13,327 bases of DNA from Cryomorphaceae bacterium (GTDB taxonomy: Bacteria > Bacteroidota > Bacteroidia > Flavobacteriales_G > Salibacteraceae): assembly GCA_003564735.1 (NCBI GenBank), contig PXEK01000079.1, positions 1 to 13,327 of the forward strand. Direction: 5' to 3'. The notes beneath the pieces are model-generated. The model was not told the origin of the DNA. It did no database searches and worked only from the letters and a program-made list of their open reading frames with translations. The position numbers and the translations under genes are program-made. Within the stretch, counting starts at the first letter, position 1; each line of letters opens with the position of its first letter. Of this stretch, positions 1-8,793 are shown in pieces.

Positions 1-731
1 CAACCGGCCAACCTAATTACAACCGGATAACCAAATTTTCGGCTGCCGATTATGCCGCGCTTATCTCATTTGCTCGTGAATTACCCGTTGAAGGGCTTTC
101 CATGGGCGGTAACTTAAAGGTGATTTACCGGCAAATAGGAAATTTTGCCGAGGCTTGGGGTTTTGGCGTAGATGCCGCTATTCACTATAAGCGCAACGGG
201 TGGATGCTGGGCGGTGTTTTGCGCGACGGTACCTCTACGTTTAACGCTTGGTCATTCAGTTTGGATGATCGCACACAAGAAGTTTTCTTGGAAACCGGTA
301 ATGAGTTACCCGAGAATGATTTAGAGCTCACCTTGCCCCGTTTTATTTTTGGTGCGGCTAAAAAGATTTACTTGAATAATGAGCGGTTTAGTATATTGCC
401 TGAGGTCAATGTTGAAACCACTTTTGACGGGAGAAGAAATGTACTTTTCGCGAGTGAAACCGTTTCGTGGAATCCGCACATGGGAATTGAGGCCGGCTTT
501 TTAGATTTTATTTTTCTGCGTGGCGGTGTGGGAAACATACAGCGCGAACCGGCCTTTACGGGTACACATGATACTTATATTTTTCAGCCTAACTTTGGAG
601 TAGGGCTTTACTTTAAAGATGTTTTTGGAGTGGGAAATATTGCCATTGATTACGCCCTCACCGATGTGGGCTCAACCTCGGGTTTACTGTACTCGAATAT
701 CTTTTCCTTAAAATTCGATTTTACTAAGTAG
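1..731 (+). CDS. PorV/PorQ-family outer-membrane beta-barrel protein (PorV2-like), 5' truncated by window edge
   Basis: The reading frame is open from base 3 to the TAG at 729-731, so the gene begins left of the window. The ATG at 102 is an internal Met, because family-like sequence (FSAADYAALISFARELP) lies upstream of it in frame. The visible 240 or so residues alternate polar and hydrophobic positions as in a FadL-like outer-membrane barrel. They carry phrases I associate with the PorV/PorQ family, in particular the PorV2 subgroup: GGNLKVIYRQIGNFAEAWGFG, RDGTSTFNAWSF, ETGNELPENDLELTLP, FQPNFGVGL and AIDYALTD, ending in an aromatic-rich last strand (SLKFDF). PorV itself is the outer-membrane shuttle that delivers T9SS cargo to the sortase PorU. 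The role of PorV2 paralogues is less clear, so function is inferred from the family. The gene meets the minus-strand lipoprotein gene tail to tail 57 bases on, with no clear terminator between. Another FadL-like barrel is the main alternative. Confidence 0.75.
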   Translation, partial: TGQPNYNRITKFSAADYAALISFARELPVEGLSMGGNLKVIYRQIGNFAEAWGFGVDAAIHYKRNGWMLGGVLRDGTSTFNAWSFSLDDRTQEVFLETGNELPENDLELTLPRFIFGAAKKIYLNNERFSILPEVNVETTFDGRRNVLFASETVSWNPHMGIEAGFLDFIFLRGGVGNIQREPAFTGTHDTYIFQPNFGVGLYFKDVFGVGNIAIDYALTDVGSTSGLLYSNIFSLKFDFTK

Positions 732-788
732 GCGAGTGGCCGGAACATTTGAGAATATTGGCGAAGGTTCGCGAAACACGGTCTACCA

Positions 789-1148
789 CTAAATTTCAGT
801 GGCAATGGTAAACTCTGAGCCGAGCGTATCGGTATCAGTAGTTTCTATGGCTACGCCGTTTCTAAAAATTCTAAGTCGGTAAGGTGAGTTGCCGCTAATG
901 CGCTCTATGGTCAGCCGTGCCGTGCGTCCCTCTTTCATATTATCGATAGTATCAGAACGCCAAAAATCTCCCTCAATGGGGGCTTTGGTAACGTCACGAT
1001 CGCCGGCTATGGTGTACATCACCCTTATGGATGAAGCGTTTGTATCGAGTTTATTGGCCTCGTAAATTACACTCAGCTCATTATCTTCGCGAGTGCAAAA
1101 TGTGAGAGAGAGCAGAGCGCAACAAATTAAAAGTGTTATTTTTTTCAT
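789..1148 (-). CDS. Small predicted surface lipoprotein, function unknown
   Basis: This 119-residue protein starts with two lysines and a hydrophobic stretch ending at Cys18 (LSLTFC). Phe at -1 makes the lipobox imperfect, so cleavage by ordinary signal peptidase is possible. After the cysteine comes T-R-E-D-N-E. A basic residue followed by two acidic ones there resembles the lipoprotein export signal that sends Bacteroidetes lipoproteins to the cell surface; surface location is therefore inferred. The mature part (about 100 residues) looks all-beta, with a VMYTIAGD strand, a central FW, a G-R-T-A-R-L strand and RLRIFRNG. This vaguely recalls small MmpS-type beta-sandwiches, but I do not recognise a family. 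The ATG overlaps the stop codon of the upstream gene in an ATGA (1145-1148), which implies translational coupling and a shared job with that coiled-coil membrane protein. Confidence 0.8.
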   Translation of the reverse strand: MKKITLLICCALLSLTFCTREDNELSVIYEANKLDTNASSIRVMYTIAGDRDVTKAPIEGDFWRSDTIDNMKEGRTARLTIERISGNSPYRLRIFRNGVAIETTDTDTLGSEFTIATEI

Positions 1149-1759
1149 GAGGTGTATTCGTCGTTAAGCAACTTACTTTTGTATTTTTCAATTGCCAAAA
1201 TCAATTCATTCAGTGAGGTAATTACGGCCACATAACATGGGTAGCCTTGAGTTTCGCAAAAACTTTCATTTGCGAGAGTTTCGGTGATTGTTGTGAGTTC
1301 CCGGATGGTAACACCGGTATACATTTCATTAAAAATGCGGAATCGGTTCACTTGTTTTTTTAGATGTTTAGCATTGTATTGTTCTCGGTCAGAACCGACA
1401 AATGCGCCGTGTACATCGTCGGAAAGCGGTTCTGAAAGTAAAAGAGAATCGGCACTTTGAAGTAAATCCCGATGGGCTTGTTCGGCGGTTACTTTCTTGG
1501 TGTATTCCACAAAACTTGTGAGTTCATCGGCTCTGTCCAGCGCTTCAAATAAAGTAAGTAAAGGATCGGGGTTGAAACGTTTGAGGCTGTCGGCTTGCCG
1601 TTGATTCACTTTATTCAAAGAATCTATTTGAGCTAAGAGCCTTTGGTTTTGCTTAAATTCGTATTGCCTTTTTACGGCATCGGTTTGATTGTAAAACCAA
1701 ATTCCGGCAATAATTACCACAGAAAGTCCCAGCGCGGCAATGGTGAGTTTTTTCTTCAT
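1145..1759 (-). CDS. Membrane-anchored coiled-coil protein, function unknown
   Basis: This 204-residue protein has a short KKK n-region and one hydrophobic segment at about residues 7-23, read as an uncleaved inner-membrane anchor or signal anchor. A heptad-like helical stretch follows at about 30-62 (RLLAQIDSLNKVNQRQADSL). The rest is mostly helical and lies on the periplasmic side if the anchor is N-in. Two cysteines, 168 and 175, flank a short loop (CETQGYPC) and could form a disulphide in the periplasm. I do not recognise a family. It is the first gene of a two-gene operon with the lipoprotein at 789-1148 (4-base stop/start overlap) and has a perfect -7 box 15 bases before its ATG. It is divergent from the TPR kinase at 1952, with 192 bases between. 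The ORF is convincing from its start, anchor and coupling, but the function is unknown. Confidence 0.82.
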   Translation of the reverse strand: MKKKLTIAALGLSVVIIAGIWFYNQTDAVKRQYEFKQNQRLLAQIDSLNKVNQRQADSLKRFNPDPLLTLFEALDRADELTSFVEYTKKVTAEQAHRDLLQSADSLLLSEPLSDDVHGAFVGSDREQYNAKHLKKQVNRFRIFNEMYTGVTIRELTTITETLANESFCETQGYPCYVAVITSLNELILAIEKYKSKLLNDEYTS

Positions 1760-1773
1760 GACTTGTTAAACGT

Positions 1774-1781
1774 CAAAAATA
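1774..1781 (-). promoter_or_regulatory. Bacteroidetes-type -7 promoter box for the 1759-789 operon
   Basis: On the minus strand this reads TATTTTTG, a perfect match to the Bacteroidetes -7 consensus TAnnTTTG. It lies 14 bases before the ATG at 1759, so the leader would be very short (roughly 5-10 bases). No good TTTG -33 element is visible at the usual distance; only TTTA-like sequence is present about 22 bases upstream. This is a sequence-match inference, without transcript data. Confidence 0.45.
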
Positions 1782-1889
1782 TGGAATTGATATGGAATGG
1801 CCTTAAATAAAAGATTGTGGACAATGAAAGTTGTGTGACCCCTTAAGTTAAAAAATTTCCATTTAACGTTACCCATGAGAAACTTTTGC

Positions 1890-1897
1890 TACTTTTG
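1890..1897 (+). promoter_or_regulatory. Bacteroidetes-type -7 promoter box for the TPR histidine kinase
   Basis: TACTTTTG matches TAnnTTTG exactly and lies 54 bases before the GTG start at 1952, giving a predicted leader of about 45-50 bases. The -33 region has no TTTG; the nearest is TTTA at 1862-1865, rather far away. The leader contains a run of nine A (1924-1932), an A-rich stretch of the sort that helps initiation in this phylum, where Shine-Dalgarno sequences are rarely used. The same octamer occurs upstream of the protease gene. Confidence 0.5.
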
Positions 1898-1951
1898 GCA
1901 ATCAAACGAGGTTAGTTTAACTCAAAAAAAAACAGTCCTATTCGTTGTTCC

Positions 1952-4138
1952 GTGAATATACCGAGTGTAAAACGTTCCATGGTCAATTGGCTCAACGGCA
2001 TATTAATTTTAGTTTCGGTAGCATCAAGCGGTAGTCTTTTTGCTTCACTTGACAGTTTGCGAAATGAAATACTGAAGGGAGAACTACGTGGCGGCGTTAT
2101 TATTTCTTATGCAAAGGAAGTTGATTTACTTTCAGGTACTCAAAATCAAATAAAAGAATTTCAATTTCTTATTGATCAATTGGATTGTGACCACTCTGAT
2201 GCGTTGGGATACCTTAAAGCGGCAAAAGCGGAGTACCTGTTTGAAGCCGGATTGTACGACAGCGCCGGTGTCAACTTTTCCGGGGCTTTAAAAACTATGG
2301 GAGAGGATGTTCAGGATTCTACGCTGCGGAGTGGTGTGTTTAATAAGGTTGGTGTTTTTTACAATAGAAGGGGCAATCTGGATAGTGCTATTTATTATTA
2401 TGAACGGGCAGAAGAACAATTGAACAAGAGCAATAAAAGCTCCTTGGCAGGTATATTGAACAATAAGTCTAATGCCTATGTGTCAAAGGGTTACTACGAA
2501 ACGGCGATTGATCTTTTGAACAAAGCATTTCGCCTTTTTGTGTCTTTGGATGACACTCAAAACACCGCACTTACGCTCATGAATTTGGGGGATTTATATT
2601 TTCAATCTGATGAACCTGATAAAGCTGTAGAAAACCAATTGCGAGCCATTGCCCTGTTTAAAAGTGTGAATGACAGTCTCAACTTATCCAAAGCGTACAC
2701 GAATCTTTCCAATGGCTATCAGGAACTGAATAAACTTGACTCCGCAAGGTTTTATGCTTTAGAGTCTATGGAAATAAAGAATAAGTACGGGCAGGAATCG
2801 TCGGCACTTATATCATTGCACAGTTTAGCGCGTGTAGAGTGTGCTGAGGGTAATTATGGATTGGCTTATCAACTAGCCGATTCGCTTCACGAAAAGTCAC
2901 GTGTAATGGGTATTATGCCGGGTGTTTACTACGGCCTTTTTCTCATGGTTCAATCCAAACATAAAATGGGACAATACAAGGAGTCCATATCATTAACTCA
3001 TGACTTGTTGGCGTTTTTAAAAGAAAAACCGGTATTTGCCTCAAAGCCCGATATACATAAAGTGTCTATGGAGAACTATCGTGCAATAGAAAAGTACGAT
3101 AGCGCGCTTTATCATTATGAGAAATATGTCAATATTACTGACAGTATTAATCGGGCTAAAAGAAAATCGAGGGTTGATGAACTTAAAGTAATGTTTGAAA
3201 CCGAGCAAAAAGAATTGGAAAATCAAAAACTCAAAAATAAAGCACTCATAAAAGAAGCTGATACTGAGAGAACAAAAAATGTTCAAATTGTTTTAGTGAT
3301 AGGTATTGTTGTTCTATTTGGTTTCGTAGCGGTATTATACAGATATAATAGTGTAAAAAGTAAAGTGAATAAAAGCCTTAAGTCTATAAATGAAACTCAA
3401 AAGCAACAGAATTTGGAGTTGCAAAGGGTGAATGCCGTAAAGGACAAACTCTTTAGTATTATAGGACATGACCTTAGGGGCCCGGCAAACTCTTTGGTCA
3501 CCGCTTTAGGCATGGTGAATTCAGTAGAGTTAAAAGAGCAAGAAAAAGCTGACCTTTTATTAGAACTTGAGGAACAGGCGATATCGAACAATAACCTTAT
3601 CACAAATGTAATGCATTGGGCCACGGCCCAAAAGGAGGGGGCTGCCCCAAACCCTGAAGCTGTGCGGGCTCAAGACTGTATAAATGAAAACATAAAGTTA
3701 TTTAAAACCCAAGCCAGAAGAAAAGATATTAAGATAGTTAATGATGTAGAGAGTGATTTAACGGTATATGCAGATAAAAACTTACTTGATATTGTTTTTC
3801 GAAATTTAATTTCAAACGCAGTAAAGTTCACTTCAAGAAACGGGACTATTTCATTACGTGCCTTACAAAAAGGGGATGAAGTGATATTTTGTGTCGAAGA
3901 CAACGGTAAGGGAATGAGTGAAAAGTTGAAAAACTCTTTATTTAAAAGCCGCTTTTCAACAGATGGTACACATATGGAAAAAGGCTCCGGTTTAGGCTTG
4001 TTTTTATGCAAAGAAGCTGTAGAAAAGTCGGGCGGTAAAATTTGGGTGGAAAGTGAACAAGATAAAGGTACTACATTTTGTTTTACGCTGCCTCACCCCG
4101 CCTCATTACGAGAAGAGAAAGCGACTCCGCAACCCTGA
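1952..4138 (+). CDS. TPR-repeat sensor histidine kinase
   Basis: This is a 728-residue membrane sensor kinase that should autophosphorylate on a histidine and pass the phosphate to an unidentified response regulator. An N-terminal signal-like segment (about 11-31) is followed by roughly eight TPR helical pairs (about 88-400, for example NKVGVFYNRRGNLDSAIYYY), a charged coiled coil (about 402-440), one transmembrane helix (about 444-463) and a second coiled coil. The kinase core follows: H box FSIIGHDLRGP with phospho-acceptor His506, N box RNLISNAVKF (Asn618/Asn622), G1 DNGKG at 650-654, and G2 GSGLGL from 678. All motifs are intact. The TPR part is predicted to be periplasmic. There is no receiver domain and no response regulator nearby, so it is an orphan in this window. 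The GTG at 1952 is preferred because it supplies Lys7/Arg8 before the hydrophobic segment; ATG at 1979 is the alternative and would leave no positive charge there. The ligand is unknown. Confidence 0.93.
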   Translation: MNIPSVKRSMVNWLNGILILVSVASSGSLFASLDSLRNEILKGELRGGVIISYAKEVDLLSGTQNQIKEFQFLIDQLDCDHSDALGYLKAAKAEYLFEAGLYDSAGVNFSGALKTMGEDVQDSTLRSGVFNKVGVFYNRRGNLDSAIYYYERAEEQLNKSNKSSLAGILNNKSNAYVSKGYYETAIDLLNKAFRLFVSLDDTQNTALTLMNLGDLYFQSDEPDKAVENQLRAIALFKSVNDSLNLSKAYTNLSNGYQELNKLDSARFYALESMEIKNKYGQESSALISLHSLARVECAEGNYGLAYQLADSLHEKSRVMGIMPGVYYGLFLMVQSKHKMGQYKESISLTHDLLAFLKEKPVFASKPDIHKVSMENYRAIEKYDSALYHYEKYVNITDSINRAKRKSRVDELKVMFETEQKELENQKLKNKALIKEADTERTKNVQIVLVIGIVVLFGFVAVLYRYNSVKSKVNKSLKSINETQKQQNLELQRVNAVKDKLFSIIGHDLRGPANSLVTALGMVNSVELKEQEKADLLLELEEQAISNNNLITNVMHWATAQKEGAAPNPEAVRAQDCINENIKLFKTQARRKDIKIVNDVESDLTVYADKNLLDIVFRNLISNAVKFTSRNGTISLRALQKGDEVIFCVEDNGKGMSEKLKNSLFKSRFSTDGTHMEKGSGLGLFLCKEAVEKSGGKIWVESEQDKGTTFCFTLPHPASLREEKATPQP

Positions 4139-4282
4139 ACGTTTTGATGAATCGTTTGAGGATAATGCAACTTTCAACAAAACTTCATTTATCAATCGGG
4201 TAGTTGCGCATAGTTGATAACACTTAAAAGCCTGAACCATGCTCGCCACCCGGCGGGAGAGCCGTAAAACGCACTCACCAAA

Positions 4283-4309
4283 TAAGCTGAAACTTTCGTT
4301 TACAGCTTA
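4283..4309 (-). terminator. Hairpin with GNRA loop spanning the protease stop codon, possible terminator
   Basis: An inverted repeat pairs TAAGCTG with CAGCTTA, extended inward by AAAC with GTTT past one bulged base, giving 11 paired bases. On the minus strand the four-base loop is GAAA, a stable GNRA tetraloop. The TAA stop of the protease (4302-4300) lies inside the stem, and TTATTT follows on the minus strand. The U-tract is short, so this is a weak intrinsic terminator at best. It sits in the 161-base gap between the convergent kinase and protease genes, where it could also slow transcripts from the other side. Confidence 0.4.
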
Positions 4310-7300
4310 CTTATCTTAAATACCCCTATTACTTCACCGTTTTCTATGATATGCAGATAATAGAACCCGGCACTTAATCCTTTCAAACTGAAATTGTGCG
4401 CATTGACACCGGTTGTATTCACAATTTGGCGCGTTTGTATCACTTGGCCCAAACTTGAGAAGAGGTTGACCTGATATCTTCCATCACTTTGAGCGTTCCA
4501 CTCCAGAGTAAGAACATTTTTAGTTGGATTGGGGTAAAGGGTCACATTTCCATCAATAAATCGGCTTGTTAACCCTGTACTCCTTTCAACGGTTGTAGAA
4601 TCGATTCCGTCACATTCAAACATGTTGGTAACCGTAACGCTGTAAGTACCTTCACCCACCTGAATGGTTTGTGTTGTTTCGCCCGTACTCCACAAAAAGT
4701 CGCTTCCCGGGTTTCCCGCATCCAGCGTAACTTCCGGGTTCTGATCATCAACAAAATGCGGGCCTCCCAGGTTCACTAACGGCACGGGGTTAACTCCTAC
4801 AAAGCCCGATGCTTCCAATTCACATCCCTCGCTACTCGTTACGGTCACTACATATTCTCCCGCCTCTGTTACCGCTGTATCAGTTGCGGTTGAACCATCA
4901 GGCCATAGGGCGCTTTCAAAATTGCCGGTAACGGTTAATATACCCGTATCTCCTTCACAAAATAAAGCGTCATTAACTTCAGCTTCGGGTAACGGCAGTT
5001 CGTAAACGGTAATTTCATCAGTACCTGCACAGCCGTTGTTGTTGGTAACGGTTACACCAAACGTACCGGGCTGTGTCACTACAATTTGCTGCGTAGTTTC
5101 ATTGTTTGACCAATTGTACTGCATTCCCGGATTACCCGCGTCTACGCCCAAGCTAAAGTCATCTCCCTCACAAAAAGCAGTATCTCCACCCAAATCCACC
5201 TTAGGGCCTTCATCTATAATTCTAATTTTTGCGAATTCGCCCGGGCAACCCGGCACACTCAGCTTCCAATCGTAAAAGTGGTAATAATATGACGGGTTGA
5301 ATGAATTCCCCGTTATGCTCAAAGCTCCCGATGTTGAAACGTAAGGAAAGTTAGCCCCCGAGTTATTCCGGAATAAACCGGATACAGAGCTCCCGGCCGC
5401 ATCTGCCTGATATGATCCGGGAGGCAGGGTTTCATCAATCTCAATTCTAACCGCATCGCCGGGGGATGACGGGTTTACCGTAGCACTTACAACAGTTACT
5501 AAGCTGCCGCTTGCTGTTCTTATGCGCATATTCACTGTTCCCGAAGAGTTAGGGTAAACGGTTACAGAATCAATCGAAACCTCTGAATGAACATCAAAGA
5601 AAAGCTGCTGACCCGCTAAGCTTGAGAAGTTCCCGCCCCCTCCTATTTGGTTATTTTCAGGACCTACGCGTTCTTGTATTTTAGCGAATCTGCGCACAAA
5701 AACAGAGTCTGAGTATTGAGCCGGGTTAATAGTGAACTGAGCTCCTGATGAAATAAAGTTTTTATCTTTATCATACCAGTTTTGAATTTCATTCGCTCCG
5801 GGTGTCATATTCACGGGGGTTGTGTTGGGAGCACAAATATCTATGGAATCAAAAGGAACAGGGGGTGTTGTTCCTGTAGAGTAAAATTCATAAGTGGCAT
5901 TTATGGTATCGTTGGTGTTATTTTGGTCAGAACCCAAAGCTGTGTAAGCCGTAAACGAAAACAGACCGGCTCCGGTTGTACTTACGTTCTCAAAGGTAAC
6001 AGAATCGACAGCACCCGGACTTAAAGTGCCGGTGTAAGTAAGGCTGTAAGTATTAGTCGCAACTCCTTGTACTTCCAAGAAAACATCAAAGCCCGATTGT
6101 GGTTGCAACCCTAGGTTTTGTATTGCCACATTTATTGATGAACTTGCCGAACCGCAAATATCGTCCGGCTGCTCTATGGCTGTAGCTCCTATATCATTCG
6201 GGAATAAATCGATGATGGAAAAGTCATCAATAGCCGCATCGTTGCGCCAGCTTGTGCCTCGTACGGTATAATATCGTACTCTAATAGTATCGCCCATGTA
6301 ACCGGATAAATCAACCGTATCCCATAGCCAGGGGTCGGTTTCCATTTGTTGTACGGGACCGGGAATTACGGATTCTGTAACCCAGCCTGTACCGGCATTA
6401 ACTTGTACTTCAAGGTCTCCAATGTTTTGGCCGTTCAAGTGGTAAGCGTAAAGTAAAACGGGATTAGTCATTCCCGAAAGCTCAATTAGTGGCGATGTAA
6501 AATCTGCGGCATCATTAAAACTGCCGTTTGAGCCTTCGGTAAATATATAGTTGCCGCTACCGGTAGTGTTGTCGGCATCCGGACCTGTGGTGTTACTTGC
6601 CGTGGGGCCTGAACGCGTACCCCAGAAAAAGTCATTGCTTGTTGCGGGGTTTCTCGACCAGCAAGGGTCAATGATATCACCGGCATTACTGCCACCCGAA
6701 CCGGTCATCCAAGCGCTGCCGTCAAAATCTTCTACAAAAGGAGCAGAAAACACGTTACACCCCGTGTTGAAAATAAACGGATTACTCCAGGCCGAGGTAT
6801 CGCCCGTACCGCAAATATCTCGCACGTAAAAGGTGTATGATGTAGCGGCTGTTAATCCCGTTAATTGCGCGGTACCCGTTGTCGAGATTTGTAAATTGGG
6901 TTGTGCCGTTGATCCTGTTTCAATAACGTAGAATTGGTGTTGTGATGCGGCTGACGGACTCGTCCACGTAATTTCAGCCTCGGTTACTCCCACAAATATG
7001 TCATTCAAGTTAAAGGGTGTGGGGCAAGAAATTTGGTTCCCTGCTGAGGTCACTAAACTAAAGTCCTGACTACCATGCTCCAGTTGGCCTTTGTGCGTTA
7101 CTTGAATGGTGTACGTACCGAGAGTGGGATTCGCGATGAATACTTTTTCAATGTTGTCAAGACGGTTATTTCCTGTAGTTGCCGGTTGTGCAGGATTAGC
7201 CGGGTCGAGTACAAACGGCTCGTGTGATGTGTTGCCCGGGCCAATAATCAATAAATCTAAATCGTTTACTAAAACAGGCGTAGTATCGTTGAGAATTACC

Positions 7301-8793
7301 GGCCAGTTGGCTTGTCCGGGAGGATCTGTCCACGCTAAGGTGGCGCTTAACGGCTCATTTCCCGTGACGGTGATTTGGTAACTGAACGTAGCTGATTGAT
7401 TTAGGGTGTTTTCAATAATGGTGTCCTGTGGGTGTTGTTTGGAAACCACGTCACATGCCGCCTTGGTATCCATTAACCCGAAACCGTAAGTGTAGTCGGG
7501 TGCTATACCTTGTCCTGCCTCTTTTGCTGTTTCAGCCAGTAATGCCTTTACGGTAGAGGCTCGTAAAAACGAGCTGTGCAAACTGTCGTTTAGCTGTTGA
7601 ATGAGTGCAATATTACCGGTTACGCTAGGGGTAGACATTGAGGTGCCGCTTTTAGTGCCGTAATCAGAGTCATTGGCGTTATCGGCAGAAAATACAGATA
7701 CGCCTTGGGCAACAATTTCAGGCTTGAGTCTACCGTCATCGGTAGGGCCCCAGCTGCTAAAAGTACTCATATTTACATCGTTGGGGCCGGTATAATTGAG
7801 AACCGAGGGTACAGCACCCACTGTAATGATATTTTTTGCGTTGGAGTATGTGGTTATGCATCTAAATCCCGTAGGGCAATCTGCCGGCCGAATGGCATTT
7901 GAAGGAACCCATTGATTGGTTTGGGGGTGACGAATAAGGTGGGCCGGGTCACTTGCCGGCGGACCTATACTGTTTCGGTTGTTGCCCGCACTTTTTACGA
8001 TGGTGTAATAGGGATTGGCAAAAACCATGGTGTCCCAAAGTGCGGCTTTTCCGTTGTATCGACCGTAATTGTAGTCTTCTGTTGTGCTTACGGTGGTATC
8101 ACCGTACCACCGCCAGTTACCGTTTGTGAACCTCCAGCCCGCAATAGTGCCGTAAGAGTGATTGGAGAGTATATTGCCCTGTGCCGCAAAGGAGGCCATA
8201 TCGGGAGAGTCGCCACTAAACGTCCATGACCACAAATCAGCTTCGGGTGCCATTCCCTCAGCAGCAGGGTTAACCCCCCCGCCGGCAATAGTGCCACCTA
8301 CGTGTGTACCGTGACTGCTGTGGTTGCCACCTTGTTGGTGTGACACGCGACTGCCAAATTCTTGGTGGGTTTGACGCACCAATCCACCGTCCCAAATACC
8401 GGCAATAATTCCGCTGCCCGTGAGGTTATAACCCGACGTACCTCCCGGTTTTACCGCAGTAGTATTGGATGTGATGGAGGCGTTTGCATTATCTGTGGTA
8501 TAATAAATCGGCGTGCCGTCTTCTTCGAAACCGACTAACATGATGATGGTTCCGTCTTCTTTTTCTTGAAAAACAGCATCGTCACCGTGTTCTTGTCTAA
8601 AAGCTTCTATTTTGGCACTATCTTGTTGCCATGTTCTTTTTAATCGTTCATGAAGTCTTAAAAGGGCTTCTGAATCCGTTTCTTCTAAAACTTTTTGATA
8701 CCCTTTGAGTGGCGTTTGCTGTGCGTTTAAATCAATACATATTGCTAATAAACTTACAATAGTAAGGAAGCTACAGACTGTAGTTTTTCTCAT
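4300..8793 (-). CDS. Secreted multidomain subtilisin-like serine protease with T9SS type A sorting domain
   Basis: This 1497-residue S8 peptidase is exported by Sec and then by T9SS to the surface or medium. The start at 8793 gives a proper signal peptide (MRKTT, hydrophobic core, likely cleavage after LNA at 24); the frame stays open to 9054 but that extension is not signal-like. A propeptide region (about 25-115) precedes the catalytic domain with Asp135 (GIWDGG), His161 (HGTHVGG), Asn271 (SAGN) and Ser385 (GTSMSTP), all intact. Next come a KP-43-like beta-sandwich (about 460-585), a fibronectin III domain (590-679), a MAM-like domain (about 683-857, TTGSGNYIFTEGS), a CARDB-like domain (about 860-970), a mixed beta region, three PKD/Ig-like repeats (about 1190-1406) and a C-terminal sorting domain (about 1410-1497, LYPNP with Tyr1420, ending in KISKL). 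Likely role: degrading extracellular protein for nutrition. The substrate is unknown. Confidence 0.95.
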   Translation of the reverse strand: MRKTTVCSFLTIVSLLAICIDLNAQQTPLKGYQKVLEETDSEALLRLHERLKRTWQQDSAKIEAFRQEHGDDAVFQEKEDGTIIMLVGFEEDGTPIYYTTDNANASITSNTTAVKPGGTSGYNLTGSGIIAGIWDGGLVRQTHQEFGSRVSHQQGGNHSSHGTHVGGTIAGGGVNPAAEGMAPEADLWSWTFSGDSPDMASFAAQGNILSNHSYGTIAGWRFTNGNWRWYGDTTVSTTEDYNYGRYNGKAALWDTMVFANPYYTIVKSAGNNRNSIGPPASDPAHLIRHPQTNQWVPSNAIRPADCPTGFRCITTYSNAKNIITVGAVPSVLNYTGPNDVNMSTFSSWGPTDDGRLKPEIVAQGVSVFSADNANDSDYGTKSGTSMSTPSVTGNIALIQQLNDSLHSSFLRASTVKALLAETAKEAGQGIAPDYTYGFGLMDTKAACDVVSKQHPQDTIIENTLNQSATFSYQITVTGNEPLSATLAWTDPPGQANWPVILNDTTPVLVNDLDLLIIGPGNTSHEPFVLDPANPAQPATTGNNRLDNIEKVFIANPTLGTYTIQVTHKGQLEHGSQDFSLVTSAGNQISCPTPFNLNDIFVGVTEAEITWTSPSAASQHQFYVIETGSTAQPNLQISTTGTAQLTGLTAATSYTFYVRDICGTGDTSAWSNPFIFNTGCNVFSAPFVEDFDGSAWMTGSGGSNAGDIIDPCWSRNPATSNDFFWGTRSGPTASNTTGPDADNTTGSGNYIFTEGSNGSFNDAADFTSPLIELSGMTNPVLLYAYHLNGQNIGDLEVQVNAGTGWVTESVIPGPVQQMETDPWLWDTVDLSGYMGDTIRVRYYTVRGTSWRNDAAIDDFSIIDLFPNDIGATAIEQPDDICGSASSSINVAIQNLGLQPQSGFDVFLEVQGVATNTYSLTYTGTLSPGAVDSVTFENVSTTGAGLFSFTAYTALGSDQNNTNDTINATYEFYSTGTTPPVPFDSIDICAPNTTPVNMTPGANEIQNWYDKDKNFISSGAQFTINPAQYSDSVFVRRFAKIQERVGPENNQIGGGGNFSSLAGQQLFFDVHSEVSIDSVTVYPNSSGTVNMRIRTASGSLVTVVSATVNPSSPGDAVRIEIDETLPPGSYQADAAGSSVSGLFRNNSGANFPYVSTSGALSITGNSFNPSYYYHFYDWKLSVPGCPGEFAKIRIIDEGPKVDLGGDTAFCEGDDFSLGVDAGNPGMQYNWSNNETTQQIVVTQPGTFGVTVTNNNGCAGTDEITVYELPLPEAEVNDALFCEGDTGILTVTGNFESALWPDGSTATDTAVTEAGEYVVTVTSSEGCELEASGFVGVNPVPLVNLGGPHFVDDQNPEVTLDAGNPGSDFLWSTGETTQTIQVGEGTYSVTVTNMFECDGIDSTTVERSTGLTSRFIDGNVTLYPNPTKNVLTLEWNAQSDGRYQVNLFSSLGQVIQTRQIVNTTGVNAHNFSLKGLSAGFYYLHIIENGEVIGVFKISKL

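Noticed and set aside
4189..4220. Inverted repeat TTATCAA...TTGATAA after the kinase gene
   Set aside because: Only seven A/T-rich pairs with an 18-base loop and no T-tract; too weak to call a terminator or operator.
5036..8229. Several plus-strand frames of 65-105 codons antisense to the protease
   Set aside because: They lie entirely within a clearly coding gene, have no signal, motif or start context, and are expected from its codon composition.
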